Source: Sphingomonas sp. OK281 (lineage in GTDB: Bacteria > Pseudomonadota > Alphaproteobacteria > Sphingomonadales > Sphingomonadaceae). From it: a stretch of DNA of 64,000 nt. Location: contig NZ_FOVZ01000002.1 of assembly GCF_900115295.1 (NCBI RefSeq), positions 930,001 through 994,000 on the forward strand, read 5' to 3'. Under the pieces are notes generated by a model. It saw only the letters and a program-made list of their open reading frames with translations. It searched no databases and was not told the DNA's origin. Shown piece by piece: positions 38,249 to 48,674 of this stretch (position 1 is its first letter; each line of letters begins with the position of its first letter). Made by a program: the position numbers and the translations under genes.

Positions 38249-39676
38249 ATGACGATAGCAGCAGACCCCCGTTCGTTCCTCTACCGCGATACCCTGGACC
38301 CCGAACAGGCGCAGGCGCTGACCGCCAAGGCGCTCGGCAAGGCCGATGACGGCGAGCTGTATCTCCAGTACCGCAAGGCCGAGGCGTTCGGGTTCGACGA
38401 CGGCCGGCTGAAGACCGCCTCCTACGATACGAGCTCGGGCTTCGGCCTGCGGGCCGTCTCGGGCGAAATGACTGCGTTCGCACATTCGAACGAGATGACC
38501 CCCGCCGCGATCCGTCGCGCCGCCGAGACGATGGCGCTGATCGAGCCCGGCGTGGCTGCCAAGGCCGGCCCGCCGCAGGGCACCAACCAGCGCCGCTACA
38601 CCGCTGCCGATCCCCTCGACCTCGTCCCCTTCGCCGACAAGGTGAATCTGTGCCAGACGATCGACGCCGCCGCGCGTGCACGTGATCCTCGCGTCGCGCA
38701 GGTCTCGGTCAGCCTTTCGGGGACATGGTCGGTGGTCGAGATCGTCCGTGCGGACGGCTTCGTCGCGACCGACGTCCGCCCACTGGTACGCCTCAACGTC
38801 TCGATCGTCGCCGAGCAGAACGGGCGTCGCGAGACGGGCAGCTACGGGATCGGCGGCCGCTATCTCTACAACGACCTGTTCGAGCCGGCGACGTACAACC
38901 GCGCGATCGACGAGGCGTTGTCGCAGGCCTTGGTGAACCTCGGCTCGATTGCGGCGCCGGCGGGCGAGATGACCGTGCTGCTCGGCAATGGCTGGCCCGG
39001 CATCCTGCTGCATGAGGCTATCGGTCACGGGCTCGAAGGCGATTTCAATCGCAAGGGCACGTCGGCCTTCTCGGGTCGCATCGGCGAGCGCGTTGCGGCC
39101 GAGGGCGTGACGGTGGTCGACGACGGCTCGCTCCAGGATCGCCGCGGGTCGCTGACGATCGACGACGAGGGCACGCCGACGCGAGAGACCGTGCTGATCG
39201 AGGACGGCATCCTCAAGGGCTACATGCAGGACCGCCTCAACGCGAGGCTGATGGGCGTCGAAGCGACCGGCAACGGCCGCCGCGAAAGCTACGCACACGC
39301 ACCGATGCCACGGATGACCAACACCTTCATGAAGGCGGGCAACGACGACCCGGCTGAGCTTCTGTCGCGCGTCAAGAAGGGCATATTTGCCAAGGCGTTC
39401 GGCGGCGGTCAGGTCGACATTGTCTCGGGCAAATTCGTGTTTAGCTGCACGGAGGCGTATCTGATCGAGGACGGCAAGCTCGGTGCGCCGATTAAGGGCG
39501 CGACGCTGATCGGTGATGGTCCGAGTTCGCTGACCAAGGTCCGCGGTATCGGCAACGACTTCGCGCTCGACGAGGGCATCGGGATCTGCGGCAAGGGCGG
39601 ACAGTCGGTGCCGGCTGGCGTCGGCCAGCCGACGTTGCTGGTCGATGGGCTTACTGTCGGTGGGACGGCGGCTTAA
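38249..39676 (+). CDS. tldD: TldD metalloprotease
   Basis: TldD and TldE/PmbA form a heterodimeric zinc protease that cleaves unfolded peptides, microcin precursors and the CcdA antitoxin in E. coli. The 475-residue product has the active-site motif ILLHEAIGHGLEGDFNRKG (HExxxH), the conserved SYGIGGRYLYNDL, RESYAHAPMPRMTNTFM and the C-terminal GQVDIVSGKFVFSCTEAYLIEDG. Full length. Its stop overlaps the stop of the convergent ccdB gene by 4 bp. Its partner tldE is not in the window. The neighbourhood with ccdAB is striking because TldD degrades CcdA elsewhere. Confidence 0.95.
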   Translation: MTIAADPRSFLYRDTLDPEQAQALTAKALGKADDGELYLQYRKAEAFGFDDGRLKTASYDTSSGFGLRAVSGEMTAFAHSNEMTPAAIRRAAETMALIEPGVAAKAGPPQGTNQRRYTAADPLDLVPFADKVNLCQTIDAAARARDPRVAQVSVSLSGTWSVVEIVRADGFVATDVRPLVRLNVSIVAEQNGRRETGSYGIGGRYLYNDLFEPATYNRAIDEALSQALVNLGSIAAPAGEMTVLLGNGWPGILLHEAIGHGLEGDFNRKGTSAFSGRIGERVAAEGVTVVDDGSLQDRRGSLTIDDEGTPTRETVLIEDGILKGYMQDRLNARLMGVEATGNGRRESYAHAPMPRMTNTFMKAGNDDPAELLSRVKKGIFAKAFGGGQVDIVSGKFVFSCTEAYLIEDGKLGAPIKGATLIGDGPSSLTKVRGIGNDFALDEGIGICGKGGQSVPAGVGQPTLLVDGLTVGGTAA

Positions 39677-39969
39677 AGTCCTCCAACGACCATGTCGATT
39701 GCAGCCTTCAGATCATATTCGTAGTCGGCAAGCGAACCGATCTTTTCACCGAGTTGCCGGCTGTCGACGGCGCGTAGAAACTGGACGGCGACGCGATATT
39801 CCGTCTGATGCACCGTCACGAGTGGATTGAGCCTGGACTGCGAAACCGACGGTTCGTCAGGCTGTCGTAATGGGGCAACGACCCGCGAGCGCAAGTCGCT
39901 CAAAAGATCGCTTTGGCAGTTCACGACGAGGCCATGACCGTCGATCGAATGGACGTCGAATTGCGCCAT
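39673..39969 (-). CDS. ccdB: CcdB-family toxin
   Basis: A 98-residue toxin of the CcdB/MazF fold that poisons DNA gyrase in characterised members. MAQFDVHSIDGHGLVVNCQSDLL matches the N-terminal family pattern (Q-F-x-V and V-x-x-Q-S-D), RVVAPL follows, then PVSVIG-like RQLGEKIGSLADYEYDLKAAID near the C-terminus. The F-plasmid gyrase-contact C-terminus FWGI is replaced by VVGGL, so the Trp99 equivalent is absent, as I recall for the chromosomal CcdB-O157 type. It starts directly after the ccdA stop and its stop overlaps that of tldD. Confidence 0.88.
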   Translation of the reverse strand: MAQFDVHSIDGHGLVVNCQSDLLSDLRSRVVAPLRQPDEPSVSQSRLNPLVTVHQTEYRVAVQFLRAVDSRQLGEKIGSLADYEYDLKAAIDMVVGGL

Positions 39970-40215
39970 TCAGAGCGGCTTGAGACCAGAAAGTGGAATT
40001 CCGTTCTCGTCGATCCATCTATTCTGCGCTTCGATCCACTGTCGATGCTCCTCCTTCCACCGCCGTTCACGCTCGGTCTTGATCGCGACGCGCAGTGCCG
40101 CTTCCGTAACGCGTGACAGGTTGACGCCCACGTCTTTCGCTGCGGTGACGATGCCGGTATCAATCGACATGTTGACCGGTTTGCGCTTGCCGGTGGCAAT
40201 TGGATCATGTTTCAT
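39970..40215 (-). CDS. ccdA: CcdA-family antitoxin
   Basis: An 81-residue antitoxin, probable partner of CcdB. The N-terminal ribbon-helix-helix part (NMSIDTGIVTAAKDVGVNLSRVTEAAL) binds DNA and dimerises. The C-terminal helix (ERERRWKEEHRQWIEAQNRWI then ENGIPLSGLKPL) has the W-x2-EN..I..NG.PL pattern that wraps CcdB. The ATG at 40215 or a GTG at 40221 could start it; neither has a ribosome-binding site. A TTGACG/CATACT promoter placed 15 nt apart would start transcription close to the ATG, which would fit a leaderless mRNA. Confidence 0.87.
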   Translation of the reverse strand: MKHDPIATGKRKPVNMSIDTGIVTAAKDVGVNLSRVTEAALRVAIKTERERRWKEEHRQWIEAQNRWIDENGIPLSGLKPL

Positions 40216-40232
40216 GCGCACAGAGTATGCGC
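40216..40232. promoter_or_regulatory. Inverted repeat at the ccdA start, possible operator
   Basis: GCGCA-CAGAGTA-TGCGC, 5-bp arms covering the candidate -10 region. It could be the autoregulation site of the CcdAB complex. Short, so confidence is low. Confidence 0.4.
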
Positions 40233-40250
40233 GTCCATGAAGCGCGTCAA
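40224..40250 (-). promoter_or_regulatory. Candidate promoter of ccdAB
   Basis: On the minus strand TTGACG (40250-40245), a 15-nt spacer and CATACT (40229-40224). The -35 matches 5 of 6 consensus positions. The spacer is short. The expected start of transcription falls at about 40217, next to the ATG at 40215. Confidence 0.4.
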
Positions 40251-40264
40251 TTCGGAGCCTATCG

Positions 40265-40825
40265 ATGGACTTCTTTCCTGCGTTGACCGACGATCATCGC
40301 GCGTTCGTGATGCGACAACCGGTATTCTTCGTCGCGACAGCCGCGGAAGGCGCGCGGATCAATCTCAGTCCCAAGGGCATGGACAGTTTTCGCGTGCTCG
40401 ATGCCAAGACGGTCGCGTATCTCGACGTCGGCGGCTCGGGGAACGAGACGAACGCGCATCTGGGCGCGGATGGTCGCATCACGATCATGTTCTGCGCGTT
40501 CGACCAGCCCGCGCTGATCTTCCGCATTTACGGCCGGGGCCGCGCGGTGTTGCCGCAGGATGTTGAGTGGGCGGACCTGTATGCGCAGTTCACGCCGTTG
40601 CCGGGCACGCGGCAGATCTTCGTGATTGCGGTCGACGAGGTGCAGACGAGTTGCGGGTGGGGCGTGCCGTTCATGACGCTGGAGCGCGAACGACAGACCT
40701 TGTCGAAATATCACGCCAGGCAGTCCGACGCCGAACGGACCGAGGAATTGGCGGGGCCAGTCGCGAGCATCGACGGCTTGCCGGTTCGGCTCGGCACCGT
40801 CCTGCCGGACCGCGTCGGCGCATGA
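40265..40825 (+). CDS. Pyridoxamine 5'-phosphate oxidase family protein
   Basis: A 186-residue split-barrel flavin-binding-type protein. VFFVATAAEGARINLSPKG, FRVLDAKTVAYLDVGGSGNET and GRITIMFCAFDQPALIFRIYGRG are the standard PNPOx-like strands. The extra C-terminal part is FVIAVDEVQTSCGWGVPFMTLERERQTL. It does not resemble PdxH itself, so a role in B6 synthesis is unlikely; relatives include general stress proteins and F420/heme-binding proteins. GGAG lies 7 nt before the ATG. Its stop overlaps the next gene by ATGA. Confidence 0.88.
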   Translation: MDFFPALTDDHRAFVMRQPVFFVATAAEGARINLSPKGMDSFRVLDAKTVAYLDVGGSGNETNAHLGADGRITIMFCAFDQPALIFRIYGRGRAVLPQDVEWADLYAQFTPLPGTRQIFVIAVDEVQTSCGWGVPFMTLERERQTLSKYHARQSDAERTEELAGPVASIDGLPVRLGTVLPDRVGA

Positions 40826-41019
40826 GCCTGGTCGAACTTGGGCGGTACGGCCGGAACGAGGCGCATATCATCGTCGGGCGGCTCGAGAGCGAAGGGATCC
40901 CTGCGATCGCGTTCGACGGCGGGATGTCGATCATGGAAGGGAGTTGGTTGCTGATCCCGGTCCGGGTGATGGTCGACGAGGATGATCTCGACGAGGCTAG
41001 GGGGATTTTGGCGGGGTGA
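40822..41019 (+). CDS. DUF2007 small protein
   Basis: A 65-residue protein that starts MSLVELGRYGRNEAHIIVGRLESEGIPAIAFDGG. This is the DUF2007 fold, a PII-like ferredoxin-type domain often called putative signal-transducing protein. The start overlaps the stop of the PNPOx-like gene, so the two are coupled. The C-terminal RVMVDEDDLDEARGILA is the typical last helix. Function unknown. Confidence 0.85.
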   Translation: MSLVELGRYGRNEAHIIVGRLESEGIPAIAFDGGMSIMEGSWLLIPVRVMVDEDDLDEARGILAG

Positions 41020-41061
41020 ACTGGTGCGTTAGGCATTGGTAAAACTGCCTAACCCCAAATT

Positions 41062-41157
41062 CGTCATTCCCGCGCAGGCGGGAACCCATACTGGCAAAGC
41101 TGGCGAGTTAATCGACAGCCCTTGAGTTTCTGGATCCCCGCCTTCGCGGGGATGACC
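41062..41157. repeat. Palindromic repeat, family D (copy 1)
   Basis: CGTCATTCCCGCGCAGGCGGGAA and ATCCCCGCCTTCGCGGGGATGACC form two hairpins that also face each other. It lies between convergent genes. Shorter family D copies are at 50215-50276 and inside pyrD. Confidence 0.8.
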
Positions 41158-41230
41158 AGCAGTTGGTGATCGTGCGAGCGGAATTACAAAAATATTGGAG
41201 GGCGGAGCCCTGGTCCGCCCTCCACTAAGA

Positions 41231-42559
41231 TCAGCCCCCGGCGCTGACCCGCCAGATCGCGTTACCGACGTCGTCCGCGACCAGCAGCCCACCGGTCTTG
41301 TCGGTGATGACGCCGACCGGGCGGCCTTGCGCGTCGCCGTCCTTGTTCAAGAACCCACCGAGCACGTCGACGGGCTTCGCGTTTGCCGCCGGGAAGCCGG
41401 TGTCGCCGAAGGGCACGTAGACGACCTTGTACCCCGACACCGGCTTGCGGTTCCACGAGCCGTGCTCGCCGACGAACGCGCCATTGGCGAACTTCGCGCC
41501 GAGCTTCGCATCCGCGGAGAAGGTCAGGCCGAGCGCCGCGACGTGCGGTCCGAGCGCATAGTCGGGTCGCTTCGCATATTGCTGGAGCGCTTGGTTCTTC
41601 GGCTCGACGCGAGGGTCGGGATAGCCACCCCAATAATACCAGGGCCAGCCGAAGTGGTCGCCGAACTCGACCTGCGTCAGGTAATCGGGCGCAAGGTCGG
41701 AGCCGAGCATGTCGCGCTCGTTGACGACGGTCCACAGTCCGCCCGACTTGGGGTTGATCGCCATGCCGTTGGGATTGCGCAGGCCCGCGGCGTAGATCCG
41801 CCAGTTCTTGTCCTTCGGCCAGACCTGCAGGATGTTGGCGCGGTATTTCTCCGCGTCCATGCCGTTCTCGGCGATGTTCGAGGACGAGCCGACGCCGACG
41901 TACAGCGTCTTGCCGTCGGCGGCAGCGATGACGTTGCGCGCCCAGTGGTTGCCGCCGGGGTTGAGCTTGATGACGAGTTCCGGCTTGGCGGTGATCTTGG
42001 TCTGACCGTCGACATAGGGCACGCGGACGAGCGCGTCGGTGTTGCCGATGTAAAGCTGGCCATCGAGCAGCGTCATGCCGAACGGCGAGTTGAGCCCGGT
42101 CATGAACACCGACTTCGTCTCCGCCACGCCGTCGCCGTTCGCGTCGCGCAGCAGCGTGATGCGGTTGGCGGACGGCGTGCCGGCGCCCGCACGTCCCATC
42201 AGCACCTTCATCACCCAGCCGGTAATCCCGCCGCCCTCGCGTGCTGGCGAGTTCGTCTCGGCGACCAGCACATCGCCGTTGGGGAGGCGATACATCCAGC
42301 GCGGGTGATCAAGCCCGGTCGCGAATGGCTGGACCTTCAGGCCGGCGGCGGGCGTCGGCATCGCACCGTTCTGCCAGCCGACGACCTTGGCGACCTTGAC
42401 GGTCGGGATCGTCTGGATGCGGGGATCGGTGATCTCGGGCAGCTTGCCGGCAACCTGATCTACCGACAGTTCGGCGGTATCGGGCCATGCGAGATAGGTG
42501 ACGCCCGCGGCGATCACCAGCAGGATCAGGCCGAGGACGATGAGGATGTGTTTGCGCAT
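41231..42559 (-). CDS. L-sorbosone dehydrogenase family protein (PQQ/glucose dehydrogenase-like propeller)
   Basis: A 442-residue protein with an N-terminal membrane anchor (HILIVLGLILLVIAAGVTYLAW) and a periplasmic six-bladed propeller. LDHPRWMYRLPNGDVLVAET, GLNSPFGMTLLDGQLYIGNTD, GLRNPNGMAINPKSGGLW and FVGEHGSWNRKPVSGYKVVYVPF are signature segments of the sorbosone dehydrogenase/SNDH family. Members oxidise sugars or other alcohols with PQQ. The actual substrate here is unknown. Single gene ending next to the family D repeat. 42560-42668 contains no gene. Confidence 0.88.
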   Translation of the reverse strand: MRKHILIVLGLILLVIAAGVTYLAWPDTAELSVDQVAGKLPEITDPRIQTIPTVKVAKVVGWQNGAMPTPAAGLKVQPFATGLDHPRWMYRLPNGDVLVAETNSPAREGGGITGWVMKVLMGRAGAGTPSANRITLLRDANGDGVAETKSVFMTGLNSPFGMTLLDGQLYIGNTDALVRVPYVDGQTKITAKPELVIKLNPGGNHWARNVIAAADGKTLYVGVGSSSNIAENGMDAEKYRANILQVWPKDKNWRIYAAGLRNPNGMAINPKSGGLWTVVNERDMLGSDLAPDYLTQVEFGDHFGWPWYYWGGYPDPRVEPKNQALQQYAKRPDYALGPHVAALGLTFSADAKLGAKFANGAFVGEHGSWNRKPVSGYKVVYVPFGDTGFPAANAKPVDVLGGFLNKDGDAQGRPVGVITDKTGGLLVADDVGNAIWRVSAGG

Positions 42560-42668
42560 GGAAGGAGATTAGGCGGGCGAGGGGGCTGGGGCAATCTCTA
42601 CTGCCGTCGTCCCGACGAAAGCTGCTGACAGGTTACGGGAGGACAAGATCCTCCCCGTGCCGGGGGAA

Positions 42669-42705
42669 TGAAAAAGGGCCGCGGGCATTGCTGCCCACGG
42701 CCCTT
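42669..42705 (-). terminator. Rho-independent terminator after katG
   Basis: On the minus strand AAGGGCCGTGGGCA pairs with TGCCCGCGGCCCTT (one mismatch/G-U) across GCAA, followed by TTTTTCATTC. It begins 22 bp after the katG stop. Confidence 0.9.
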
Positions 42706-42726
42706 ACCCAACGATCGCGCGTCGCT

Positions 42727-45012
<2,286 letters not shown>

Positions 45013-45048
45013 TCAGCGTCTTCTGAAGTTGATAGGGGTATGGCACCG

Positions 45049-45062
45049 ACCGAGTGATCGGT
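45049..45062. promoter_or_regulatory. Inverted repeat upstream of katG
   Basis: ACCGA-GTGA-TCGGT, 49 bp before the katG ATG. It may be a regulator site. It does not match the OxyR ATAG-N7-CTAT consensus well. Confidence 0.35.
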
Positions 45063-45161
45063 AAAATAGATTGCGTCGTCGGCAGTGATCGGGTGGGTGA
45101 TATGTCGGGGTGAATGGAATGGTGACACTTAATCCTCCCCACCAGGGGGAGGATCGTGAGG

Positions 45162-46061
<900 letters not shown>

Positions 46062-46069
46062 CGTGGTCG

Positions 46070-46579
46070 TCAGTCCTCTGTTATCAGGTAAGGGTCGTGG
46101 AGACCGAGCGCCGCGAGCGCATCGCGTTCGATCTGCTCCATGCCCTCGGCCTCCTCGTCGTCGATATGGTCATAGCCTAGCAGATGCAGCGTGCCGTGCA
46201 CCATCAGATGCATCGCATGGTCCTCGACCGAGATTTTACGCTCGGCCGCCTCCGCGACGCAGACGCCGTGTGCGAGGATGATGTCGCCGAGGAGGACTTC
46301 GCCGTCGTCGGAATTCTGGCTGACCGTGGCGAGCAGGTCGGGCTGGACCATCGGGAAGGACAGGACGTTGGTCGGCTTGTCCTTCTGGCGATATTGCTTG
46401 TTGAGCGTGTGCACCTCTTCGTCCGACGCGAGGCGGATCGAAATCTCGACGGTGGCGGCCCCGGTCAGCAGCTCGCCGTGCGGGGTCCGCTCGATCGCCG
46501 CTGTCGCCGCACGCAGGGCAAGCGTGTCCCAATCCTGCTCTGGCCAGGGGGCGTCGGAAGAGAGCGCGATTTCGAGCAT
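46070..46579 (-). CDS. ybeY: Endoribonuclease YbeY, rRNA maturation factor
   Basis: Metal-dependent RNase acting in 16S rRNA 3' maturation and ribosome quality control. The 169-residue protein ends with the H3xH5xH zinc motif HGTLHLLGYDH and shows the strand region VEISIRLASDEEVHTLNKQYRQKDKPTNVLSFP. LLGDIILAHGVC is also conserved. Normally it follows phoH directly; here vapBC sits between them. Confidence 0.95.
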   Translation of the reverse strand: MLEIALSSDAPWPEQDWDTLALRAATAAIERTPHGELLTGAATVEISIRLASDEEVHTLNKQYRQKDKPTNVLSFPMVQPDLLATVSQNSDDGEVLLGDIILAHGVCVAEAAERKISVEDHAMHLMVHGTLHLLGYDHIDDEEAEGMEQIERDALAALGLHDPYLITED

Positions 46580-46588
46580 GCAGGTCCT

Positions 46589-46984
46589 TCAGGCGAGATC
46601 GGTCAGGGCGAAATCATTACCCTTGTAGAGAAGTTCCGCACCATGGGTTTTCGCGCAGGCGTAAGCAAAACAATCGCCCATATTCAGCTTTGCGGGGTGA
46701 CGCCCCTTGCCGTAGCGTGCCGCCGCGACAATCGCCTGCTGGCCTTCGCTGTGGCCGATCGGCACGAGACGAAGTCCGGCTTCATACGCAAAGCTCGAAA
46801 CGAGGTCGGCCGCCTGCTGGAGGCTGACGGTTTTCAACCTTGCGATCGCCTGCGACGCTTCCCACGCGCCGACCGCGCAATAATAGCGGTCGACGTGCGC
46901 CTCGATCACGTCGGCGAAATCGTCCGCTTCCGGCTCGCCGTGAACGATTGCGACGATAGCGGATGCGTCGACGAGAATGGTCAA
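46589..46984 (-). CDS. vapC: VapC-family PIN-domain toxin
   Basis: A 131-residue PIN-domain ribonuclease, probable toxin. Acidic active-site residues are visible at Asp6 (LVDASAIV), Glu42 (AWEAS), Asp104 (NMGDCFAYA) and Asp124 or Asp129 (GNDFALTDL), so the site looks intact. VapC toxins cut initiator tRNA or other RNAs. The start overlaps the vapB stop by ATGA. It sits inside the phoH-ybeY interval, 9 bp before ybeY. Confidence 0.92.
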   Translation of the reverse strand: MTILVDASAIVAIVHGEPEADDFADVIEAHVDRYYCAVGAWEASQAIARLKTVSLQQAADLVSSFAYEAGLRLVPIGHSEGQQAIVAAARYGKGRHPAKLNMGDCFAYACAKTHGAELLYKGNDFALTDLA

Positions 46985-47238
46985 TCACCGTCCTCATCGT
47001 TCAACGAATCGTAGAAGGCCTTGTCGGCCTCAAGTCCTGTGGACTCGCCTAATGGATGCGCCTCGCGCCAGGCGCGCAATCGTTCTCGCATGCTCAGCGG
47101 AGGAGCTTCCGGTGCCAGTTCCGCTTTGCGCTTACGCAGTAGATCACGAACGACCTCGGTCTTGGTCACACCCAGACGCGTCGCAAGCTCCGTCGCGAGT
47201 TCGGCGGTTTCGTTATCCTTGATGTAGAGAGACGCCAT
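46981..47238 (-). CDS. vapB: VapB-family antitoxin
   Basis: An 85-residue antitoxin with an N-terminal DNA-binding domain of the PSK/VapB type (MASLYIKDNETAELATELATRLGVTKTEVVRDLLRKRKAEL) and a C-terminal charged segment (RERLRAWREAHPLGESTGLE) that should bind VapC. AGGAGG precedes the ATG at 47238 by 6 nt; the ATG at 47244 is too close to that site. A double palindrome 12 bp upstream is its likely operator. vapC follows with a 4-bp overlap. Confidence 0.9.
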   Translation of the reverse strand: MASLYIKDNETAELATELATRLGVTKTEVVRDLLRKRKAELAPEAPPLSMRERLRAWREAHPLGESTGLEADKAFYDSLNDEDGD

Positions 47239-47250
47239 CGTCATCCTCCT

Positions 47251-47281
47251 GGGATATCCCGGATATACTCCGGGATATCCC
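47251..47281. promoter_or_regulatory. Double palindromic operator of vapBC
   Basis: Two identical 10-bp palindromes GGGATATCCC at 47251-47260 and 47272-47281, centred 21 bp apart (two helical turns). Between them CCGGA-TATAC-TCCGG forms a further inverted repeat that overlaps a TATA-like stretch. It lies immediately upstream of vapB and next to the phoH stop at 47287, the expected place for VapBC autorepression. Confidence 0.75.
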
Positions 47282-47286
47282 GAGCA

Positions 47287-48291
47287 TCAACCATCGGTTC
47301 CTTCATAGGCTTCGACGACGCGGCCGACGATTGGGTGGCGGACGACGTCGCCGACGGTGAAGCGGCACATCGAGATGCTCTCAACGCCTTCCAGCCGCCG
47401 GACTGCATCTGCCAAGCCGGACGCCGCGACGCCGCCGGGGATGTCGACCTGCTTCGGATCGCCGCAGATCACCATCCGGCTGTTCTGGCCGAAGCGGGTG
47501 AGGAACATCTTCATCTGCGCCGGCGTGGTGTTCTGCGCTTCGTCGAGGATGACGAAGGCGTCGGCCAGTGTGCGGCCGCGCATGAAGGCGATCGGCGCGA
47601 CCTCGATTTCGCCGCTCGCGATGCGGCGTTCGACCTGCTCGGCGGGGAGACAGTCGTAGAGCGCGTCGTAGAGCGGGCGGAGATACGGATCGACCTTCTC
47701 CTTCATATCGCCGGGGAGGAAGCCGAGGCGTTCGCCGGCTTCGACCGCGGGGCGCGAGAGGATCAGTCGCTGGACGCTACCGTTGATGAGCTGCTGCACG
47801 GCTTGCGCGACCGCGACATAGGTCTTGCCCGTACCTGCCGGCCCGAGCGCGAAGATCATGTCGTTGTTGGCGAGCTCGCGCATGTAGTGCGCCTGCGCCG
47901 GCGTGCGCGGGACGATCGTCTTCTTCCGCGTGCGGATCATGATCGGGGGGGCCGCGCCACCACCGGCATCGGCGCGAATGATGCCTTCGAGCACGGGCTC
48001 GTCCGCCATCGCGATCGACGCATCGACCAAGCCGGCGTCGACGTCCTCGCCGCGCTGAATGCGGGCGTAGAGATCGTGGAGCACGTCACGCGCCTTGGCG
48101 ACCTGTTCGGCGGTGCCCTCCAAGCCGATCTTGTTCCCTCGTGCGGTGATGTAGACGCCGAGGCGATTCTCGAGCGCTACCAGGTTCTGGTCGTACTGGC
48201 CGAAGAGCCGGACGAGCAATTGGGGCTTGTCGAACAGCAGTTCGACTCGGGCGCGATCACCGGACTGGGCGGGAACGGGTTTACGGCTCAT
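47287..48291 (-). CDS. PhoH-like ATPase (PhoL)
   Basis: A 334-residue P-loop protein of the PhoH/PhoL family, usually linked with YbeY in RNA metabolism. N-terminal KH-like region VALENRLGVYITARGNKIGLEG, then Walker A ALGPAGTGKTYVAVAQAV, the PhoH core SRPAVEAGERLGFLPGDMKEKVDPYLRPLYDAL, Walker B VILDEAQNTTPAQMKMFLTR and GDPKQVD. Complete. Transcribed from the miaB direction; a 383-bp gap separates it from miaB instead of direct adjacency. Confidence 0.94.
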   Translation of the reverse strand: MSRKPVPAQSGDRARVELLFDKPQLLVRLFGQYDQNLVALENRLGVYITARGNKIGLEGTAEQVAKARDVLHDLYARIQRGEDVDAGLVDASIAMADEPVLEGIIRADAGGGAAPPIMIRTRKKTIVPRTPAQAHYMRELANNDMIFALGPAGTGKTYVAVAQAVQQLINGSVQRLILSRPAVEAGERLGFLPGDMKEKVDPYLRPLYDALYDCLPAEQVERRIASGEIEVAPIAFMRGRTLADAFVILDEAQNTTPAQMKMFLTRFGQNSRMVICGDPKQVDIPGGVAASGLADAVRRLEGVESISMCRFTVGDVVRHPIVGRVVEAYEGTDG

Positions 48292-48308
48292 ACGGTCCTT
48301 TCAGGGTG

Positions 48309-48348
48309 TCAAAGGTTACGCCTGGAAGCGTCGAACCGTAACCTTTGA
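48309..48348. promoter_or_regulatory. 12-bp inverted repeat upstream of phoH
   Basis: TCAAAGGTTACG and CGTAACCTTTGA, perfectly complementary over a 16-nt spacer, 18 bp upstream of the phoH start and just before a small plus-strand ORF. It could be an operator, an attenuator hairpin or a termination-like structure; no T-run follows on either strand. Confidence 0.5.
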
Positions 48349-48355
48349 AAGGAAG

Positions 48356-48469
48356 ATGAGCATGCCAAGCGACGCGTTCAAGCCGCGCTGGAGCGCTGGC
48401 CGAGAGATGATTCGAGTCGCGTGGGCGAAGCTGCATCGAGGGCGAGTGTGGCAGGCGATCCGGGTGTAG
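48356..48469 (+). CDS. Possible small basic protein (37 residues)
   Basis: ATG at 48356 or 48362, with AAAGGAAG just upstream giving good spacing to the second ATG. The product MSMPSDAFKPRWSAGREMI... is basic and Trp-rich and ends RGRVWQAIRV. No family recognised. It could be real, or a chance reading frame in the gap between phoH and miaB; its position behind the 12-bp inverted repeat is its only context. Coding potential must be judged by conservation. Confidence 0.3.
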   Translation: MSMPSDAFKPRWSAGREMIRVAWAKLHRGRVWQAIRV

Positions 48470-48537
48470 GACAGCGAAATCGCGGGGGTGGTTTCGCGAT
48501 CCGCTCGTATTGTTTTGAAGCCTCAGGGACGCCGTTG

Positions 48538-48665
48538 CGATCCTCCCCCGCAAGGGGGAGGTGTCGCCGCAGGCGACGGAGGGGGAGGACGCGCAACTGC
48601 GGTTATCGCGCCCTCCCCCTCCGTCAGGCAAGCGCCTGCCACCTCCCCCTTGCGGGGGAGGATCA
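48538..48665. repeat. Palindromic repeat, family B (copy 2)
   Basis: GCGATCCTCCCCCGCAAGGGGGAGG...GACGGAGGGGGAGG to CCTCCCCCTCCGTCAGGCAAG...CTCCCCCTTGCGGGGGAGGATC. It ends 10 bp before the miaB stop codon. Confidence 0.85.
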
Positions 48666-48674
48666 GATCGGGGT

